Of a stretch of DNA of 64,000 bases, positions 48,538 to 59,929 are shown piece after piece. Each line of letters begins with the position of its first letter. Within the stretch, counting starts at the first letter, position 1. The notes beneath the pieces are model-generated. The model did not search any database. It worked only from the letters and a program-made list of their open reading frames with translations, and had not been told where the DNA came from. The position numbers and the translations under genes were made by a program. The stretch comes from Puccinia triticina (Eukaryota > Basidiomycota > Pucciniomycetes > Pucciniales > Pucciniaceae). The stretch lies in the NCBI RefSeq assembly GCF_026914185.1, contig NC_070573.1, positions 558,001 to 622,000 on the forward strand, written 5' to 3'.

Positions 48538-51500
48538 TTAATTATTCAAAAAAGGGAAATGCTTGACTTCTTGCATGGAGGGACCCAGAGGGACCCATAG
48601 TTATGCCAATCTTTGAAAGACCTCATCTGGTTTGCTGTTCAAAATTGTAGGAGTGTTTCATCTTGGAAGTTGAGCTCAAAAGTATGGCACTGATTGTGTC
48701 AAATTTCCTACTAAGAGAACAGAATGCATTTCTTTGTTGATGATCCAAAGGGTGTCAAGATTTCAGATTTTCCATGAATTTCATTTACTACTATGTAGCT
48801 GTTACAATGCATAGTAGTATTAAGTACACAAAAATTTCCGACATTGAGAGTGAGGCAGGTTTGGTTTCAATTTCCTACCAAGCAATCCAAGTTTGGTGGG
48901 GGCACTGGAGTTTCTGGCACCACATTTTTCAATGTTGTTGGAGCCTGGAGGGCTATGCACTCTGAGCCTTGCCGCAGTCGTGGTATCTTCTCCATCCCGG
49001 ACTGACATCCGGGCTGGGGAGTTTTTTATTCACTACCATTGTGTCTCTTCCATTGCCTGTGTCACTACAAATGTACTGTATTTTTTCACTGTTGGTGGCA
49101 GTCAAAGTACAATATGTTAGTGGAAGTACTTGGGGCAGAGATAGGGAGTGGGAACTCAGCACTTGAGGCTATACAGGAGCGTGGACAATTGGTGAAAGAA
49201 AAGTCAGACTGTGAGTAAAGACAAGTGGTGGAGGCAAGAGGTCTTGGGAGTGAGAGCAAAGCTTAGCAGATGATGTGCACCAGACTCCAGAGGAGGGCGG
49301 ATGGTTGGAAATTTTAGCCTATTTGATGCATTGTAATTCTGGGAAAGCTTGGACAGATTTTTGAGATGCACACTCAAATTCATGGGATCCTGGTGTTTGA
49401 GATCAGGTTTTTATCACCTTATGCTTGGCAATTTTGCAAGGTTGCAGCTGTGTTGGGCAGAAGACCCATCTTTACTGGTGCTGTGACTAGAAAGCCATCA
49501 ATTTAGCACACTGAAAATCCTGAATTGTTCAAGCTTAATCAGAATGAAAATATGTGAAGCAAGGGTGAAAAGCTACACTGCACTGCAAAAAAGTGGTCAT
49601 TTAGCGCAGCGCAGCAGGGGACCACTACACAGCCAGCAATGGTGCAACAAATACAATACATGTAGTGTATAGGCATATACATTTATGGTGTTGAAAGTTG
49701 GTTTGCATAATTTTATGCATGCATAAATCATAAAATCATAAAAATATTTTGGTGAGGAAATTTTGTATTACATAATCAGACAGTCATATCTCCTGCAAAA
49801 ACGATTTTATGATTTTATGATTTATGCATGCATGAAATTATGCAAACCAACTTTGAACACCATAATTGTATTGTATTTGTTTTTGAACTAGAGGCCAAAG
49901 CAGCTACACCGCTGCAGGATACAAGATCCATATCGCTGTATTCCCCTTTTTCTGCAGAATGGTCACACCTGAACCCTGTTGAGCCACACTTGCCATACAG
50001 TGATTGTAAGGCCTCTATTATGATCTACCGCACTGCACAAACATAAAACTATGGCCAAGCCTCCCCCCTCATCCTCAATACCTGGTGCTCCCAAGGTCAT
50101 CTGTGGTTACTCCCAAAGTACCACCTCCTCCACCCCATCCCCCCCCCCCCAAATTGATCCGGTTGCACCACAGCAAGGCAAGGGGAGTGGGTGTTGTGTT
50201 TGGGGTGAGGTTCAGTTGCAACCAGAAAATGAAATAGCCAAAGTGTTGTATCATTGCTAATTAGGTTTTGATTTTGTGCACTCTAGTCTCTATGAAATAT
50301 GGCTACAGTGATTGTTCAGAACTACTTAATTTGTTAAACAATTATGTGCCAGTGTATTCCTGGATAAATTATTTACTTGTCCCATGTACAGCCTGCCAGA
50401 AAGCCCCCCCCCCAAAAAAAAAAAAAAAAAAAAGGAGAAAAACAGTCAATAACTACTTGGCTTGTTGTGTGTCAGTGTCTGCCTGACTAAATTATTATAC
50501 ATGTCCCATGTCACTGTTCCCAAAAATAGTTCATCTGAGGTTGTGTGGTCATGTTGCAAATCATGACAGATATAGGCATGCAATGAACTGTCAGGATTAC
50601 ATGACAGGTTGTCACATAGCTATCATGAGAGTGAAAGCTCTATGTACCCCTCTGCACAGTCACTGCATAAGTGACATGTACCCCATTTTGCTTACCTGTG
50701 AAATTACAGGTCCTCTATGTCATTACAGGCAGGTGTAACATGTCCTAGATACATGAATTATTTTTGCATGCAGTGTGTGCAGCCTCCCTGAAAGCCCCCC
50801 CCCCTCAGAATAAAAACACACTCTACTTGACAGGGTGGTACAGTCCTTGGATGATTGTAGATTGATGAATGACAGCACCAGATTTTGATAAATCAACAGT
50901 GAGCACCAACCTCAACAAAAGTCCCAGATGAAATTGCAGATTAAGAAAAGATGGAAGATATGTGGATATGAAAAAAAGAGTGAGTCATGATAAGATCAAG
51001 AGAGGACTGATCATATTGATAGCTCTAAAGATGAAACCTCCTTGATGGGTAGCATTCTTTTTGGGGTGAGTGCAGCCAACCAGAATCTCATAGACTCTTA
51101 GCCACAGCTCAAAGATAGTGATTTGGATAAAGTTGGTCTTGGACTGCTTGATCTTTCTGGTCAGCACATTTTGTTCAACCAGTGATGAGGATGAGGATGT
51201 CAGGGGTACTGATGATTTTTTGTGTAAGGTTTGAAATTCCCATAGGGGCTGTTATAAGTGGCAGGTGTACATTACAAGGGTCAACAAGGCCATCAAACTA
51301 TCCAGCAGGTTTGGAATAAAATTGACTTGGGTTCATATTCTGAACAAGTGATCAACCTGAAGCAACATACACTAGTTTATCAGCTTCAAGAGTTCTCTTC
51401 TTGGGGAATTGATTAGCCTTAACATGATATTTCACCCTTCAAATTGACTCTTGAAGAACTCTTGGCAAGCCTTCAAGAGAGCTTGAGTGCACTGGAACAT

Positions 51501-51659
51501 TTCCTTGGATTTGGATTTCTTGTTTGGTTCCTTTTGTCGCGCGTTTGGCTGGATTATCGGCTTGAGGGTTGGAAGGAGGAGGGTCAAGAGAGGCAGGCCG
51601 AGGAGGATCTCAATGAAGTGATAAGATCTCATTCGTCGTCTCATTGGGTTTTCTATGTA
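48538..51659. other. no gene recognised; contains inverted-repeat DNA
   Basis: AT-rich sequence with only short frames. A palindromic element lies at 49680-49866 and is listed separately. Poly-C/poly-A runs occur near 50405-50435. Confidence 0.4.
49680..49866. repeat. ~185-bp palindromic element
   Basis: The left arm from 49685 (TGGTGTTGAAAGTTGGTTTG, then ATGCATGCATAAATCAT) is mirrored by the right arm ending near 49863 (CAAACCAACTTTGAACACCA). The flanks carry ACAAATACAATACA on the left and TGTATTGTATTTG on the right. The same AATACAATAC words recur at 57200-57300, pointing to a family. Confidence 0.7.
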
Positions 51660-52100
51660 ACCAGTTCATCTGGAGAGGGAGAGGGGGGCTCTTGCAAGCA
51701 GGAAGTTGCCGGTGAACGTTGAGCTTGCTGTCCAACTTGCGCGGGACGGAGGGGGTCTTCCCTGCGGCCCTCGGCCTGGTTGATGACGTCAAAATAGAGC
51801 AGGGAGATGGGGATGAGCTCGGCGATCTCGGCGAGCTGGCGTTGGGTGGGTAGTATCGGGCCGGCTCTGGGAAGCGAGGACGATAATGACGGTTCTGGCT
51901 GTGTGGGGCTGGTGTTGTTGAGGACGTGGCTAGGAGAGATTGGCTTGTTAAGGCTGACTGGCGGCGACGGGAGACGGGTGAGAGGACGACGAGGGGCCGG
52001 AGATGCTTGCCCTGCTGAGGCGAGGCGAGGAAGTCGGTCGCGATTGAGTTGAGCTGTTGGTGGTCCGAGCCGACGATAATGGACGACAAGCAGGACTGAA
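51660..52100 (-). pseudogene. decayed COQ1-like polyprenyl diphosphate synthase fragment
   Basis: The minus strand carries VGSDHQQLNSIATDFLASP and GKHLRPLVVL, then in another frame ILPTQRQLAEIAELI and LLYFDVINQAEGRRE. These match the N-terminal part of trans-prenyltransferases that make the ubiquinone side chain (a GKxxRP motif and ILPxQRRLAEIxEMIH). The first aspartate-rich motif, normally DDVID, is YFDVIN, and the frame shifts at least twice. The rest of the enzyme is missing. It starts right after an intron-like CTTCAG at 52099, so it looks like a genomic rather than a processed copy. Confidence 0.6.
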
Positions 52101-52513
52101 GCAGCACAGAGGCTGTGAGTTGACGAACACGCTGATGAGACTCAGAGAGGTGGGAAGCACACCTTGTTAGAGTTGGATATACACTTAGGTGAAAACTGGG
52201 TTCTATCTTCTATGTACTTCACCATATGTACATAGTTCATAACCTAGTCGGTGACAGGTATCAACCTTAACTGTCACCGACGCGCACCTACAGTTCCGGT
52301 CCTCGCGTGCCCGGGATCCTCTCTCTTTCCTCACCGAGATTGGAGACCCGGGATCGACACGCGAGAGCTGACCCACCGCCGGACTGTATCGTGCAGGTTA
52401 GTCAGCTTAGTTAGCAATGCAAAACCGAGATTGGAGACCCGGGATCGACACGCGAGAGCTGACCCACCGCCGGACTGTATCGTGCAGTTTCCGTGCCTTT
52501 TATACACCTGAAG
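52099..52513. repeat. 66-bp direct-repeat copy plus LTR-like block
   Basis: Positions 52099-52164 recur with few changes at 54363-54430 (tgaagcagcacagaggctgt to aagcacacct). The block 52165-52504 starts TGTTAGAG and contains a 63-bp sequence repeated in tandem (52337-52399 and 52424-52486, starting GAGATTGGAGACCCGGGATC). A TATAAAAGG-type box lies on the minus strand near 52500. It may be a solo LTR or another mobile end, but no primer-binding site or polymerase was seen. Confidence 0.45.
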
Positions 52514-54358
52514 CGAGCTTAACAAAGCCTCTCCAAGGAGGAGCGGAGCGTCTCCGAAGGAGAGGAAGTCACACCATTGGCCCTACAGACTCGAGAATTT
52601 CTGGCAAAAAAACACATATTTTATTTTCAAAATGTTTTTAAAAACGGACCTACTTCGCGCAGCAGCGAAAAACTCTTCGCGCACAGCGACTTCCCCCAAA
52701 AGAAGGAGGGGATTTTTCCCAATTTTTTTTTGATGGATCAAAAGAGGGGGTCTTAACTGCCCTCTCCAAAAAATATTAGATTTTTTGGAGGTGTCCTTGT
52801 CATGTAAAAAAAAAAATCATAATATTAATCCAAAAAAAGGCACCCGCTACCCTGATAGCCCACCCCGGGGACTGTTCACCGCTAAGACTTCAGCCGTCGG
52901 GTACCCAGCCCCTCAAAAAGAAAGTTCGAGGGGCAGCAGCTCCGGGCCCGGCTATGCCCCAGCCGCCGTGCCGAGGGCTGGCACAGGCCATCGAGCGGAG
53001 TTACACACTCCCCCAATGACCGGCCAGCACCTGTGTGCATGTGGCACAAATTGCCGGTCATCGAGGGGGTGTTCACTTGGACCCGGTCATCGAGGGAAGT
53101 ATGTACTCCTCTCGGTGACTGGCATGGACCCGGTCATCAAGAGGAGTGAACACCCCCCTCGATGACCGGAACGGACTCGGTCATCAAGGCAAGGATTTAT
53201 TCCTCTCGATGACCGGAATGTTCCGGTCATCGAGAGAGATGTACATACTCCCCTTGACGGCCCAGTTGCTCCGGTTGTCAAGAGGAGTGAGCACTCCCCT
53301 TGTGACCAGAACGTCATCGAGGGAAGTTTGTACTCCTGTTGATGACCAAAACAGAGTGGCCATCGAGAGGAGTACATGATCCCCTCAATGACCGGTAGTC
53401 TGTGCTGGCCGGTCATTGGGGAGCGTGTAACTCCGCTCGATGGCCTGTGCCGGCCATTGGCATGGCACGGCGGCTGGGAGTTAGCCGGAGCTGCTGCCCC
53501 TTGAACTTTCTTTTTGAGGGGCTGCATACCCGACCGCTGAGTTTTGGCAGGTCAAAATTCCCCAGGGTGGGCTATTGGGGCAGGGGGAGCTTATTTTTTG
53601 GATTAATATTATAAAAAAATTTACATGTTGGAGGAAACCTCCAAAAAATCCAAGATTTTTTGGAGGGGGCAAGCAAGACCCCCTCTTTTGATCCATCAAA
53701 AAAAAAAATCCAGAAAAACTCCCTCCTTCTTTTGGGGGAAGTCGCTGTGCGCGAAGTATTTTTTGGCTTGCGCGCACAGCGGGCTTGAGGTCGTGGGACG
53801 GTCCATTCTGTGCGCAAAGAATTTTTCGCTGCTGCGCGAAGTAGGTCCGTTTAAAAATGTAGTTTTTATTTAAAAAAAAATCTGAGTAGACAGACTTGTA
53901 GCCTGCAATCTCAGCTTCCATTTTACAGTTTTTTACCTAGCTGACACACATAATTACTAGCCCACTCCACCTACTGTGAAGTGGTTCTGGAGAGGTGATC
54001 CAGCGGTTTTTGAGCTCAAAATTTGAAATTCCCTGAGCCCGCACGGGCTCGAAGGGGGGGATTGGGTACAGAAATCCACCATGTAACAACATTTACAGGA
54101 CGTTTCTTTCAAGGGGGGATGGATATGGGGGAGTTTGAAGTGGGGGAAAATAAGCTAAGAAGCTTGCCATTCCAATGGTGCAAAGGGCACGGGATGAATC
54201 AAGAGGAAACAGGGAGATATTGGGGAAAATGGGGGAGCGTAGGGTCCTCCCTGCCATTTGTCTCGATCCTGTGGGGTGAGACATGTGACTTTAGAGGCAA
54301 GTCCCTCCTTCGGAGGTTGCTACACTCCCCCGAGGAGGGCACGCTTGTGTTAAGTTCG
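52514..54358. mobile_element. 1.85-kb composite element carrying a 1.2-kb foldback
   Basis: The outer ends CGAGCTTAAC and GTTAAGTTCG are inverted and flanked by cacctgaagc at 52505-52514 and 54359-54368, an 8-10 bp duplication. Inside, 52630-52935 and 53495-53860 are long inverted arms (shared words GGACCTACTTCGCGCAGCAG and CTTCCCCCAAAAGAAGG). Between the arms lie about ten alternating copies of GACCGG...GGTCATCGAG with GGAGT/ACTCC. The element has no transposase. Its outer ends resemble the AAGTCCCTC family (GCAAGTCCCTCCTTCGGAGG near 54298). Confidence 0.65.
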
Positions 54359-54624
54359 CACCTGAAGCAGCACAGAGGCTGTGAGTTGACAGACACACTG
54401 ATGAGACTCAGAGAGGTGGGAAGCACACCTAATGGAAAGACAATGACAGGGTGAGAACATGAAACAAGGTGAGGAGAGTGGTGAGCATACCTGAAACCGA
54501 GTGAGTGAGTGGTTTGAGTGAATTGAATGAGATTGGTCACAATGATGAAGATGAAGGAAAACAACAATATGAAAATGGTTGAACTACATCTGCGGATTAG
54601 GGTTACCGGTCTCATCAACTAGGT

Positions 54625-55760
54625 TCAAACCTTGTTGGTATCAGTCCGCAGCACGGCGCATGAGAGTATGCCCGGCCTATGCCTCAATAGACAAGTGCCC
54701 GAATGCTCTGCTTCATCTGGCCAAGCCCGGCCTGCAGGAGTGCAAGAGTTTGAATCGTTTATTACAAAGACAAGGCCCTGCAGATGGGATGTGTTTTGGA
54801 CTTGCACGTTGTTGAGGTCCTGCACCAGGAGAGCAGCCTCCATCGCAGTCACAGGTGTGCCATCACGGCCAATCAAACTGTTGATGTCAAAAACTGCGGT
54901 CATCAAGGCTTGCGGTGATAAGGATTGGACAATCATGAAATTAGCTGATCGATGACTGGAACAAAACTGTGTCAGACTAACCTCCTTACCTTGACAACAT
55001 CAGCCGGGTTTTGAGAGTTACATCCAATTCCTTCACTAAAACTTGAGCAAATCCAATACAAGGAGCATCTGTTGAGGTCAAGTCAGATGTTGCTTACTTT
55101 TAGCCGGTCCAACCAATGGTACTGACAAGAGCTTTGAACTAAATCAACAAATCTGAGGTCAGGTTGGGTGGTATTCCTTTGGAATTGAATTGAAACAGTA
55201 AACCTTGTCCAGTCAGCTGCGACAAACATTGTACATGGGGGTGGCAGTTCATATGGTGATACAGCTATTTCCTGACAGCCAGTAGCGCGGCCTAAGGTTC
55301 CGATCCGGTGCCCCGGAGACGGATATTGCCCATCCCGCACCCTGACCCTGGTCTTATCCGGAATCCGGCCGGATTTTCCATGATCTTAAAGCAAGGGGCA
55401 TTTCCCAAAAAAAGTGCCAATTTGATCAGGTGTGCCGGGGATTCCCCGGTAGAGTTCCCGATTCATGCGGGTTTGACGGGTATTCCCCAAGAAAAGACCC
55501 TATTTTCGGGTGTTTTCTGAGGTTTACCTGCATAAATCTTGCTTTTGGAGCGCTTTTCACTATCTGGCCGGATTCCGGATCTCTTGAGCTCAATCCCAAA
55601 CCCTGATCCGGCCTGCGGGGTTTCCGGATTTCTCCGGATCGGAACCTTAGCGCGGCCTGGAAGGGTAGTTGTTGACACCGCGTGGCTTGGCTGAGGATGA
55701 GTGAGCGTGGCGGTGGCTTGAGGTTGTGTGGAGGCAGCGGCTGAATGAGGGGGGCTGATG
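54625..55760 (-). pseudogene. unknown gene split by a hAT MITE
   Basis: Removing the MITE at 55293-55649 and one 8-bp duplication yields an open coding block (about 55760-55204) reading SHAVSTTTLPGRATGCQEIA and ending AADWTR. A 51-bp intron follows and exon 55152-55098 (FVDLVQSSCQYHWLDRLK) continues in phase. Further exons are probable: ELDVTLKTRLMLS near 55030 and a final one ending at 54625 (SPQALMTAVFDINSLIGRDG, VFVINDSNSCTPAGRAWPDE). The joint between the second and third is unresolved. No family is recognised and no start codon or signal peptide was found upstream. The gene is broken if the insertion is fixed. Confidence 0.45.
55293..55649. mobile_element. 357-bp hAT MITE
   Basis: The inverted ends TAAGGTTCCGATCCGG and CCGGATCGGAACCTTA are perfect over the outer 14-16 bases. 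They are flanked by the exact 8-bp direct duplications gcgcggcc at 55285-55292 and 55650-55657. CCGGAT/ATCCGG words recur inside. There is no coding capacity. Duplication length and TA-rich start fit hAT. Confidence 0.92.
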
Positions 55761-57782
55761 GGTACTTAAGGAGGGCTTCAAATTGAGTGTCCCCCCAGGG
55801 GATCCAGTTTCATCCGCCCCCTCCCTGGAAGCCCCCTAGTTGCTTGATTAGGCCCCTCCTTGACAGCTCTTTCACAGAGTCTTTCACAACCGGCCCTTTT
55901 TTGCTTGTTGCTCTGGCACAGCTGGAGGGTCATCCATAGGGCCTTTGGGTCTTTGGGGATATTTTCAACTGTTGTGTGTCTTGTCCAAATTGTGTGCTTT
56001 TCTGTTGTGTTCTTTCAAATTACAAATACACCAAAACTTAGATCTAGGTTTCCACGTTTGTGTGGATTTAAGAAACTTGGATACACAATGTCTTGGTGTA
56101 TTTGTATTGCATTGGAAACCCAATACAATACACTGCATTCATAAAAAAATGTATTGACTTTTGACAGCTCTGTTTATGAAACTTAGGGTAAAAGCCCGTC
56201 AGAAATAGGGGTTTTTGCCCTAGTACTATAACTGTACTGAAATAAAACACTGGCAATAATGTGCCAAACTTGCTACGTGGAATTTAACCAATAAGTACAA
56301 GGGTTTAAAAACTCTTATGTAAGAGGAAGATATTTGTAATTAATAAGGTTTACTTATTAGGAACAGGGATATATAAGGTTTTGACGTAGAAATAGCTGGT
56401 AAGCGCTTAAACTGATTGGCTGCACGTCAGAGGCAGAGGTCTTACAGCAACTATTTATAAAGATATAACTGTAATAAATGCTTATAAGGGATATTGGCAT
56501 TTTTAGAGTTAAGATCTAGTGATTTTTGTACCAAGAGGGCAGAAATAAAGGAAGTGGTGGCTTTGATAAGCCAGAGGAGAATTTTCACAAGTTAACCTAC
56601 AGGTTAATGGGTGGTGAAATGTCTGGGGAGACCATTCTAGTGGCCCCATAACCTCTTTAAATACTGGAGAGGTCAGTGAAAGCACTGTAAAGGTCCCACC
56701 AATTTTGGTTATGGGTAAATGCCAAGAGTAGACGTGTAATCTGCCTTGGTTATGGGTATTTTAATTGTACAATATTACACAACTTCCCTTACTCCCACAC
56801 GTGACATTTGTATAACCGATTGTCACGTGAAATAGCTTAATATGAAGTGTAATATCAATTTGTACTATGTGTAAATCTCACCTGTGGCTCTTGTTTCACG
56901 GGGGAAAGGAATCTTACTGATCAATATAATTTTATGTATTTTAATTTATGTAATAATTTTTTATGTAGTTTTCCTGCTCTTTGGAGCGCTTTGTGGCTAT
57001 ATGTACATGTGTGGAAAAATGTATGAAGGAGTAGGAATGAGCCCTTAATTCAACACAAGGATTCTGAATATTCAATAATATTTCAGGATTTGTAAATGGT
57101 TTACAAGTTTTTGCAGACTTTAGGATACTTGTTGTATCTCTAAGGCTGACAACTGTGCCAATCCACAAGATACTACATTCTGGAAGTGCAATAAATTATA
57201 CAAAAACTAGATTGTATTGTATTGGATAAAAAATACAATACAAATACAATGTATATGATATACAATACAATACAATACATGACACATGTATTGTATTTGT
57301 TGCACTGTTGCAGCCAGCCCAAAAGGTGGTGGTGAAGTGGGACCATTGCTGCATGCTGAAATCACAGGTCCCTGCCACTTACCCAACTCAAAAAGAAGTA
57401 GCACAGCAGGTGGGGCCACTACTCAGTAGCCAGCCAGTCATATAAATTCTCATTGCCACTGCAAGCAAGATTAACTAAATTTCTTCAAGACTCAGGCACC
57501 TCAAGACTCCATTCTACTCAAGCTCCATATTAAGATTTGAGATCCCTCCCAGACTATCTTCTTCCTCCCCTATTTCTTTGTTTGCCTTGTTTTTGTTTCT
57601 TTTTGTTTCCCCCTTTTTTTTATAAAAAAAATCTTCTCTTTTTTTTTCTTGGTCCTAGCACATGTACATGTGGGTTTATCATTGTTTTTTTAAAATATCT
57701 CAGTTTTTTCCATTTCTTGTGTACTGGTCCTATCTCTGCATTTTTATCCTTATGCGTGTGGTGTTCTCTGTTTTCTTTCTAT
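55761..57782. other. no gene recognised; AATACAATAC-rich repeat at 57190-57430
   Basis: AT-rich sequence with short frames. At 57210-57300 the words TACAATACAA and TTGTATTG form a dense palindromic array. The following TTGCACTGTTGCAGCCAGC echoes 49600-49660, so this is a relative of the palindromic element there. Confidence 0.45.
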
Positions 57783-57966
57783 CATTTCATTTCATTTCAT
57801 TTCATTTCATTTCATTTCATTTCATTTCATTTCATTTCATTTCATTTCATTTCATTTCATTTCATTTCATTTCATTTCATTTCATTTCATTTCATTTCAT
57901 TTCATTTCATTTCATTTCATTTCATTTCATTTCATTTCATTTCATTTCATTTCATTTCATTTCATT
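57783..57966. repeat. (TTTCA)n microsatellite, about 36 copies
   Basis: Uninterrupted pentanucleotide repeat ATTTC over about 184 bp. The Ser/Phe/His/Ile frames through it are artefacts. Confidence 0.98.
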
Positions 57967-58098
57967 CTTTGTCTTTGTCTCTAGGCTGCTGTGTTTTGAG
58001 CGCTAGCACGCACAGGATGTGATGAATTACATTTGACAGGCCATCCCCAGAGTTCAAGTTTGAGACAAACTTCAAGGATGGGGTGTCATGAAATTCCT

Positions 58099-58734
58099 GT
58101 TGAGTTGTCTGTTAGTCTGCTACCATGATGTATCACCACAGTATAGAGGGCTGTTGGATCGACCCATGAGCACTACCAACCAACCACCCAGCTGGCAGCC
58201 ACAAGCCTCTGTAGCCTAGTTGGTAAAGGCAGCACTCTAGTATGTGTCTCAGCTTAGCTGAGGTCGTGAGTTCGACTCTCACCAGACACATCTTCATTTT
58301 ACAGTCTCTACAGGTTATGAGCCCAGAGCTACCTGAGCGCTACTTGCTTACAATAGAGACTTGATGAATTTGTGAATGCTTACTTGTAAGACCACGCAAA
58401 CCCCTATAAGCCTACATCTAGATCACGGGTTCAATCCCTACGCTGATCATCTTTCCTGGGTCTCATTCCCACTCTCTCTTGGGGTCAATCCCCACTTCCC
58501 ATCATGTAGCGAGGGGGGGTGTTGAGCTGGCTGTTAGTCTGCTACCATGATGTATCACCACAGTATGGAGGGCTGTCGGATTGACCCATGAGCACTACCA
58601 ACCAACCACCCAGCTGGCAGCCACAAGCGTCTGTAGCCTAGTTGGTAAAGGCAGCACTCTAGTATGTGTCTCAGCATAGCTGAGGTTGTGAGTTCGACTC
58701 TCACCAGACACATCTTCATTTTACAGTCTCTACA
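58099..58734 (+). repeat. two ~215-bp direct repeats with tRNA-like cores
   Basis: Positions 58099-58312 and 58520-58734 are nearly identical, separated by 207 bp. Each contains a tRNA-like core (58205-58289 and its twin) with A box TAGCCTAGTTGG, a CTCAGC-tta-GCTGAG hairpin like a class II variable arm, and a perfect T-arm GTGAG-TTCGACT-CTCAC. The acceptor and anticodon stems do not pair well, so functional tRNAs are unlikely. The spacer also has a B-box-like GGGTTCAATCCC. A tandem duplication of a SINE-like element explains this. Confidence 0.75.
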
Positions 58735-59925
58735 ATTCCAATCCAAGAAATAAGGCAATTGCTTTTACAATCATCATTTAAGTCCCAAATCCTTATCCAA
58801 TAATCATCATCCAAATCCTATGAACATCAACAACCAAAACTACCACCAAGGATCTAAAACCTCAACACACCCTTGAAAACACTTCCCCAGCTATCTAATT
58901 GATCCCTTCCAACTCATTCACCCAGACCTACTCACAAGGGCATTCCCCAGAGCACTTTTTCTCCCCCTGGAGCTATCACCAGCAAATTACAAACCTCCAT
59001 ATTGGAAAAAAGAAGAAGGGTGGAACAGACTCTGTCAGGCTCTAAAAAATCTGAATATTGATCAAAAAACTGTGATGTTTCTTCTGTGGATCATAAATTC
59101 CCATGCAAACCCATCCTCACACTTGGACTCACTGAGACTGAGTCTTAAAGGTTTCTAGTGGCCAAGGTTGTATTGCAAGGCAAAAGAACTGGCAGGGAGA
59201 TATAAGCATCTCTACACCACCGCTTGCAAATTGTTGAATCAGTGTGTGGGCTTGGCTGTGGGGTCAGGAACAGGTCTGGCATGACCTGTCCAACCTACAT
59301 TTCATGGCAGAGACAGTTGAAAAACAACATTGGGTCAGAACTACGTTGGTTGGACCCATCTGACCTGCATGTAAAGCCAACACCACAAGTACACAGTGTG
59401 TCAGCATGAAAGTTGGGTTAATCAATGCCCAGCCAACCCCATTCAGCCCTGGTGAGCAGGCCAATGGTGTCATCCGGTTGAGCATGCCTGATTAACTCCG
59501 TTTGCTTGACTACCTGTCAAACCCAAGTCCAACAAGACTCACCTGCGGACAAAGGCTTGTCTGGACCAATCAAGCAAACACCATCAGCTGGTTTTACCCC
59601 CCTCAAGCATCAGTCAGGATTGGCTTGCCCTCTAGGTTAGCTAAACAATTGGTTGAGCTTTTTCTTATCCAGTCACTGGATGTGCCTCTTTTGCTGTAAG
59701 GAAGAGGCTACACAGTTCAAATTTTATAAGAAAAAAAGTAAAAGAAGTCAAGAAGAAAAGCCGCCAAACTCAACAAGAATACTGCAAGGTACATGCTTTG
59801 CTGTCCATATACAAGAAACAGCAATGCCTAGTATAATGCATGATTTGGGGCAGTGGTTGGTGTCCCTACTGCTGGGCCAAGGGTTGTGGCTGGTGTTCAA
59901 ATCCCAATAGGCTATGTTTTTTTTG
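58735..59925. other. no gene recognised
   Basis: Short frames without motifs. The 3' part (59680-59740) resembles 500-570 of this window, so at least one dispersed repeat end is present. Confidence 0.4.
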
Positions 59926-59929
59926 GGGA

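Noticed and set aside
49670..49870. CRISPR-like spacing of repeated words
   Set aside because: The repeats are one inverted pair, not regularly spaced direct repeats, and the DNA is eukaryotic.
57537..58022. 161-codon Ser/Phe/His frame
   Set aside because: Most of it is the (TTTCA)n microsatellite.
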